Assembly (NCBI GenBank): GCA_018820765.1
Contig: JAHJNN010000012.1
Location: forward strand, 399,759-463,758
DNA length: 64,000 nucleotides
Direction of reading: 5' to 3'
Source of the DNA: Gammaproteobacteria bacterium
GTDB taxonomy: Bacteria; Pseudomonadota; Gammaproteobacteria; Burkholderiales; Thiobacillaceae
The notes beneath the pieces are model-generated. The model ran no database searches and was not told where the DNA came from. It saw nothing but the letters and a program-made list of their open reading frames with translations. Shown piece after piece: positions 59,905-64,000 of this stretch. Made by a program: the position numbers and the translations under genes. Numbering within the stretch: position 1 is the first letter of the stretch; every line of letters begins with the position of its first letter.

Positions 59905-60161
59905 GGTGATGGGGCGTCGGGACCACTATGACGTTTATGTGGCGGACGACGTGCCGGTCGACATCCAGGCCGAATTGCCGTCGAAGTACCAGATTTCGCC
60001 TTCTCGCCGGGGTCGAGTGCGGCGACGTTGGGTTTGAAATGGAAGGGAAGCGGGGCGCACATAGCTCGCGGGTGGATTGGATTTTCGATGATTTTTTATT
60101 GGGTGCCCGGCCCCTTAGGTTTCCACTGCCGCCTGTACCTACCTTGCTGCAACCGGATGTA
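59905..60161. other. Gap with a gene remnant at a change of base composition
   Basis: A frame from about 59909 to 60037 (beginning MGRRDHYDVYVADDVPVD) is short and is probably a remnant. Beyond 60100 the base composition drops, marking the edge of the ABC-transporter segment. No promoter or attachment site is evident. Confidence 0.4.
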
Positions 60162-60980
60162 TCAAATCCCTGCGATCGCGCATACCTGACGCGTGATCGC
60201 ACCGTCTTGAGCCGCCAGTTCATTGAGGATAGTAAAGTGATTGTGCTGCGGCAGCGGCAACACTTTTCCAGCCAGATTGCGGCGCGCATCACCGAACTGC
60301 TCGGACTGCCTTTGCAGCTCGGGCAATTCGCCAGTGCCATATACGATAGTCAGCGGACGCGCGCTGAGCGGAAGATGTAACGGACTGAGCGAGCTTTCTT
60401 CAGCGTCGCTCAATTGCAGTTTTTCGTTCAGAAACGACAGGCGCACCGGCTCCAAATCGGAGATGCCGCTGATCGCCACGCCACCGATCACGCCCGGCTC
60501 ATCCAGGCACAGGGCCGTCAAGTGGCCGCCCGCCGACCAGCCGGAGACGATCATCCGCGCCGGGTCGCCGCCAAAATCCGCCGCATGATCTCTCAGCCAC
60601 GCAATCGATGCACGGACTTCGGCCACGATGCCGGACAGTGAAATATCCGGTGCCAGCGTATAGCCGACCATAGCCACATGCATGCCATGCGCCAGCGGCC
60701 CCGCAGCCAGGAAGCTGAAGGTTTCCTTCGCGCGCATCTGCCAGTAACCGCCGTGTATGAAAATCAGCAAAGGGCCCGGCTTGTCTGCCGCAAAATAATC
60801 GATGCGCTGGCGTGGTGCCGGCCCATAGCGCAAATCCAGATGCTCGCCATGCGCAGCGCGCATGGCGGCACTGCGCTGGTCAAAATCCTGCAACAACGCG
60901 CTGCTGTTACGGACCGCCGCCGCATTGTTGTAGGCAGCGTCCAGCGCCGCCTGATCCATGCCGCGATAGATGGCGGTCAC
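60162..60980 (-). CDS. Alpha/beta hydrolase, kynurenine formamidase-like
   Basis: 272 residues. The oxyanion motif HGGYWQMRAKETF and nucleophile GWSAGGH (Ser in GxSxG) fit the arylformamidase/carboxylesterase group; the later His is in LPQHNHFTILNEL. It could hydrolyse N-formyl or ester bonds. It overlaps the upstream ATPase gene by four bases and so belongs to the ABC importer operon; its substrate is probably what is imported. The chemistry is not determined. Confidence 0.8.
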   Translation of the reverse strand: MTAIYRGMDQAALDAAYNNAAAVRNSSALLQDFDQRSAAMRAAHGEHLDLRYGPAPRQRIDYFAADKPGPLLIFIHGGYWQMRAKETFSFLAAGPLAHGMHVAMVGYTLAPDISLSGIVAEVRASIAWLRDHAADFGGDPARMIVSGWSAGGHLTALCLDEPGVIGGVAISGISDLEPVRLSFLNEKLQLSDAEESSLSPLHLPLSARPLTIVYGTGELPELQRQSEQFGDARRNLAGKVLPLPQHNHFTILNELAAQDGAITRQVCAIAGI

Positions 60981-61768
60981 GCCGCCACCTTGCTCGATAC
61001 ATGGCTGCTCAGATACTGCGTGATATCGCGCCGCACCTGGTTGAATTCGATGGCCGTGATATCGCGTGGCCGCGCCAGCGCCAGCTTGATGTCTTCCTCG
61101 ATGCGACCCGGGCCTGCAGTCATCACCACCACGCGATCCGACAGCATCACGGCTTCTTCGACCGCATGCGTGACGAACACCACGGTGACCTTGGTGCGCG
61201 CCCAGATTTCCAGCAAATCCTGTTGCAACTTTTCACGGGTCAATGCATCGAGCGCGCCGAACGGTTCATCCATCAGCAACACTTCACAATCGTTGGCCAG
61301 CACGCGGGCAATTGCCACGCGCTGCTTCATGCCGCCGGAAAGTTGGCCCGGATAGTAGTCGGCGAATTTGGTCAGCCCCACCATGTCGGTGTAATAGGCC
61401 GATATCTCATTGAGTTTGGCCTTCGGCAGATTGCGTTGGCGCTGACCGAAGCCTATGTTTTCCTTCACCGTCAGCCACGGGAACAAGCCGTAGTCCTGAA
61501 ACACCATGCCGCGCTCCGGGCTAGGCCCGACTATCGGCTTGCCATACATGTTGACGACGCCCGACGATGCAGTTTCAAAACCGGCCATGATGCGCAACAG
61601 CGTCGACTTGCCGCAACCGGACGCACCTATCAGGCAGGCGAACTCGCCCTTCTTGATCGTCAGGTTGACTTCGCGCAGTGCCTGAACGGTTTGCCCGCCC
61701 ACAGAGTAAACTTTGCTGACGCCCTTGATGTCGATTGCCGGCAAGGGGCGGCGTTCCGAATCAGACAT
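60977..61768 (-). CDS. ABC transporter ATP-binding protein (SsuB/TauB/NrtD type)
   Basis: 263 residues from ATG 61768. Walker A is LIGASGCGKSTLLRIMAGF, the signature is QLSGGMKQRVAIARVL, and Walker B is VLLMDEPFGALD. It drives uptake with the permease and binding protein encoded upstream. It overlaps the permease gene by eight bases. The substrate class (taurine, nitrate, sulfonate or aromatic) cannot be fixed from this subunit. Confidence 0.93.
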   Translation of the reverse strand: MSDSERRPLPAIDIKGVSKVYSVGGQTVQALREVNLTIKKGEFACLIGASGCGKSTLLRIMAGFETASSGVVNMYGKPIVGPSPERGMVFQDYGLFPWLTVKENIGFGQRQRNLPKAKLNEISAYYTDMVGLTKFADYYPGQLSGGMKQRVAIARVLANDCEVLLMDEPFGALDALTREKLQQDLLEIWARTKVTVVFVTHAVEEAVMLSDRVVVMTAGPGRIEEDIKLALARPRDITAIEFNQVRRDITQYLSSHVSSKVAA

Positions 61769-62591
61769 GATGTTGCGGGCTCCATTTGAGTAAGCGGTTG
61801 TTGAGAGCGACCAGCATACGGTCGCTGACGTAACCGACAATGCCGATCACGGTCATGCCCGCTATCACCAGATCGGTACGCGACAGCATGCGGCCATCCA
61901 TGATCACGGCGCCCAAGCCTTCCGGCACGCCGGTCATTTCACCCACCACGATCAATATCCATGCAAAACCGTGGCCGAGGCGCAAGCCGTTCAGGATGGA
62001 TGGAATTGCGGCCGGCAACACCACCTGGCGAAACAGCGATGAGCCGGAACATCCAAGCATCAATGCGGCTTCAAACAAGCGGTTGTCGACCGCCTTCACG
62101 CCGAAAATTGTATTGAAGACGATGGGATAAAACGCACCGAGAAAGACCAGGAAAATCGCCGCGTTGGGGCCGATGCCGAAGAAAATCATCGACAGCGGCA
62201 ACCATGCCGTCACCGGCACCGGCCGCAACAATTGCAAGGTCGGATCGAGCAAGTCTCGGATCAGCTTGATGCGACCTATCAGCAAGCCGAGCGGGATGCC
62301 GACCAGCGCGGCGGCAAAGAAACCGCCGTAGACGCGCGTAACCGAACTCCACAAATGCAGCGGCAGCGTTTCACTGAAGGCATCATCATAAATACCGCCG
62401 AATGCGAAGTCATACAGCATCAACCCGACTTCTTTCGGCAACGGGATCAGCTGCGTACCCGACACCTTCACACCTGCATGCCATCCCAGCAACAGCAGCA
62501 GCGGCACGATCAACGGAGTAATCCAGGACTTGATGTACGGCCGGATATCCGGCTTGACCATTTTCACCGGTAACTCGACGGTGGTATCCAC
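61761..62591 (-). CDS. ABC transporter permease (SsuC/TauC type)
   Basis: 276 residues with about six membrane helices. The coupling helix (EAALMLGCSGSSLFRQVVLPAAIPSILNGLRLGHGFAWI) is the usual EAA loop. N-terminal tail and helices match BPD-type permeases of nitrate/sulfonate/taurine importers. It lies 36 bases after the binding-protein gene. Confidence 0.92.
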   Translation of the reverse strand: MDTTVELPVKMVKPDIRPYIKSWITPLIVPLLLLLGWHAGVKVSGTQLIPLPKEVGLMLYDFAFGGIYDDAFSETLPLHLWSSVTRVYGGFFAAALVGIPLGLLIGRIKLIRDLLDPTLQLLRPVPVTAWLPLSMIFFGIGPNAAIFLVFLGAFYPIVFNTIFGVKAVDNRLFEAALMLGCSGSSLFRQVVLPAAIPSILNGLRLGHGFAWILIVVGEMTGVPEGLGAVIMDGRMLSRTDLVIAGMTVIGIVGYVSDRMLVALNNRLLKWSPQHHV

Positions 62592-62627
62592 AATAATTCC
62601 TTCCAGATAAACGGCTTAAAGCTCTGC

Positions 62628-63575
62628 TTATTTTCCTTGCGGGTTGAAGCTGGCATTAATGAAAGTGCCGTAGTCAGGCAGCTGGCGGATCTGCTTCTTG
62701 TCCAGCATTTGGGAGCCGTAGTACTGCGCGCGCTTGCTCCAGTCGGCATCGATCTTCCAGGTCAACTCTACATTCGGCGCCGCCAGTTCAGCCGTCTTCG
62801 CAGGCAAGCCGAGTTTTTGTACCGACATGTCGACGAATGCGGCGCGGTTGGCCATCGCATATTCAGTCGCCTGGCGATGGATTTTCAGGAAGACCTTGAT
62901 CAGTTCCGCCTTGTCCTTGGTGTTTTCGGCGTGGGTAGTCATCACCATGTTGACGGTGCCGGTCGGTGTTGTGTATGGATACTCGACGACTTTGCCGATG
63001 CCCTTGCCGACACTGATCGACGGCCCCGGTTCCGCGCCGACGAAGGCAGCGATATCGCTGCGCTCAAGCGCGGATGCCATTTCGCTGAACGACACGCGCA
63101 CCGGCTTGATGTCCTTGATCGTCATGCCTTCCTGCTTCAGGCGATCGAGGATCACAACTTCCTGCGTGGAGCCGGGAAGGATGCCGACGCGCTGACCTTT
63201 CAAATCCTTGATCGAATTGATCTTGCTGTCGGCGCGCGCCACGACCGCCATGCCGCGATTGCATTGCGCTGCGATGACCACTACCGGCTCGCCGGCTGCT
63301 GCACCCAATGTTGCTGCAGCCAGACCGTAAGTGCCGAAATCAACCGACTTGGTGACCACTGCATTCTTGCCATCGGTAGGTGTTTCAAATGGAATTACTT
63401 CTATCTTGTAACCCGCCGGCGTGAACTTGTCGTAGAAGTAAGGCGTGATCCCGTGCATCAACTTGAGCGTACCGACGCGTATGACTTGATCGGCGGCCAA
63501 TGCGGAGGTCGATCCAGCCGCAAGAGCGATAGAGCCGGCGATCAGTGTGGCGATGAATGTTCTGCGTGTGCGCAT
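62628..63575 (-). CDS. ABC transporter periplasmic binding protein (NMT1/SsuA-like)
   Basis: 315 residues from ATG 63575. A signal peptide (residues 1-28, ending TSALAADQ) precedes a domain of the NMT1/SsuA kind (VIRVGTLKLMHGITPYFYDKF, SVDFGTYGLAAATLGAAAGEPVVVIAAQCNRG, INSIKDLKGQRVGILPGSTQEVVILDRLK). The ligand could be a sulfonate, taurine, an aromatic acid or a pyrimidine; none is fixed by sequence. It is the first gene of the operon SBP-permease-ATPase-hydrolase. Confidence 0.9.
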   Translation of the reverse strand: MRTRRTFIATLIAGSIALAAGSTSALAADQVIRVGTLKLMHGITPYFYDKFTPAGYKIEVIPFETPTDGKNAVVTKSVDFGTYGLAAATLGAAAGEPVVVIAAQCNRGMAVVARADSKINSIKDLKGQRVGILPGSTQEVVILDRLKQEGMTIKDIKPVRVSFSEMASALERSDIAAFVGAEPGPSISVGKGIGKVVEYPYTTPTGTVNMVMTTHAENTKDKAELIKVFLKIHRQATEYAMANRAAFVDMSVQKLGLPAKTAELAAPNVELTWKIDADWSKRAQYYGSQMLDKKQIRQLPDYGTFINASFNPQGK

Positions 63576-63906
63576 GACGGTTCCTTTGGATGAGGGGGGA
63601 AACTGAATGTAAATGAGTGGGGAAAACTGAATGCCGACACGGTCCGGTGTGAAACACCTTCTTGTGTACAAGCTTGCCTCTAGCGAAGCAATGTATGTGC
63701 CACGCCGCACAGCCTTATGGGACGGGCTTCTGCGCCATGCTTATCGTCGAAGGGTGGGTGAAAACGGGGCGCGTAGCGTCTACTTGGTGCGTGACGCACC
63801 GCATGGGTGCGTCATGATGGAGGGTGGGGCTATGCGTAGCCGTCGCCGCTTTGGTAGCGCGTTGACGCTGTAGAAAAACCCCTTTTCAGCCAAATCGTCA
63901 GTGCAA
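63576..63906. other. Gap upstream of the ABC importer operon, with hairpin-forming sequence
   Basis: This stretch must hold the promoter of the importer operon, which I could not pinpoint. GGTGCGTGACGCACC (63786-63800) is a short palindrome that is partly repeated as GGGTGCGTCATGATGG just downstream, so the 63780-63850 part can fold. A plus-strand frame of 80 codons (63631-63873) lacks a ribosome site and looks spurious. Confidence 0.4.
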
Positions 63907-63936
63907 AAAACGGCGTGGAATTTTCCACGCCGTTTT
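63907..63936. terminator. Bidirectional Rho-independent terminator
   Basis: AAAACGGCGTGGAA (63907-63920) and TTCCACGCCGTTTT (63923-63936) form a perfect 14-base stem with A and T runs on both sides. It overlaps the stop codon of the minus-strand gene entering from the right edge. Confidence 0.85.
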
Positions 63937-64000
63937 CAATTCATGGCTGCAACTTTCTGAATCATGTCGACGAGCCTTCCCGATCGAGCCATGGCGTCTA
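63936..64000 (-). CDS. C-terminal end of a gene entering from the right edge
   Basis: A minus-strand frame is open from the right edge to a TGA at 63936-63938, giving the last 20 residues (DAMARSGRLVDMIQKVAAMN). A terminator directly follows, which supports a real gene end. Too little is visible to identify it. Confidence 0.4.
   Translation of the reverse strand, partial: DAMARSGRLVDMIQKVAAMN

Noticed and set aside
59909..60037. Short frame beginning MGRRDHYDVYVADDVPVD
   Set aside because: Only about 42 codons, with no clear ribosome site and no recognisable domain. I treat it as a possible remnant rather than a gene.
63631..63873. 80-codon plus-strand frame before the right-hand terminator
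   Set aside because: No ribosome site; it covers foldable repeat-like DNA in the promoter region of the divergent importer operon.
1..64000. tRNA or rRNA genes
   Set aside because: I saw no cloverleaf-like segments with conserved T-arm sequence and no rRNA-like stretches. A covariance-model scan would be decisive.

Overview
The window is high-GC DNA from a betaproteobacterium. Gene content and order point to an obligate or facultative sulfur-oxidising autotroph of the Thiobacillus type. The evidence is a form IA RuBisCO operon cbbL-cbbS-cbbQ-cbbO with divergent cbbR and no carboxysome shell genes, betaproteobacterial housekeeping blocks (yqgE-ruvX-pyrR-pyrB-pyrC', lnt, dut-coaBC, radC-rpmB-rpmG), and many short palindromic repeats of kinds I associate with this group. 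The genus is an inference; I could not run a comparison.

Layout. 0-1.2 kb: start of an RND efflux adaptor and its divergent TetR repressor. 1.4-6.8 kb: yqgE, ruvX, pyrR, pyrB, a catalytically degenerate dihydroorotase and lnt, with a small inverted-repeat element inserted before ruvX. 6.8-11.5 kb: a diguanylate cyclase, dut, coaBC, radC and ribosomal proteins L28/L33. 11.6-21.6 kb: lipid genes (desaturase, FadL-type porin, acyl-CoA ligase), an RNA m5C methyltransferase, an AI-2E-family permease, a MITE-like element, htpX, a PIN-domain protein, a thioredoxin and small unknowns. 21.6-26.6 kb: a gamma-carbonic-anhydrase-like protein, then sulP-usp-response regulator-histidine kinase. 26.8-28.5 kb: an AbiE-type toxin-antitoxin pair whose toxin is frameshifted.

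28.5-42.3 kb is the most interesting block. A sigma-54 activator with a non-canonical receiver domain faces a candidate sigma-54 promoter with palindromic upstream sites. That promoter leads into a USP-like gene, two SulP anion transporters and six genes of a hydrogenase-4/complex-I-like membrane complex (HyfB, C, E, F, G, I). Its large subunit has lost both NiFe-binding CxxC pairs, so it belongs with the energy-converting hydrogenase related (Ehr) complexes. The RuBisCO operon lies just downstream on the other strand. I infer that SulP plus Ehr may form an ion-driven bicarbonate/CO2 supply system for carboxysome-free RuBisCO. This is untested.

44.6-51 kb: cbbO, cbbQ, cbbS, cbbL and divergent cbbR. 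51-55 kb: cargo (an AbiEi-type antitoxin, a nucleotidyltransferase and a GGDEF protein) flanked by the cbbR 3' end and a damaged second copy of it. 55-57.8 kb: an AT-richer three-gene module (D12-class adenine methylase, membrane protein, DGQHR protein) that looks like a defence or DNA-modification island. 58-59.9 kb: a Rap1a/Tai-like secreted protein, a pseudouridine synthase and a glutathione S-transferase. 60.1-63.6 kb: an ABC importer operon with an alpha/beta hydrolase, of different base composition and probably acquired. No rRNA, tRNA or CRISPR was found.
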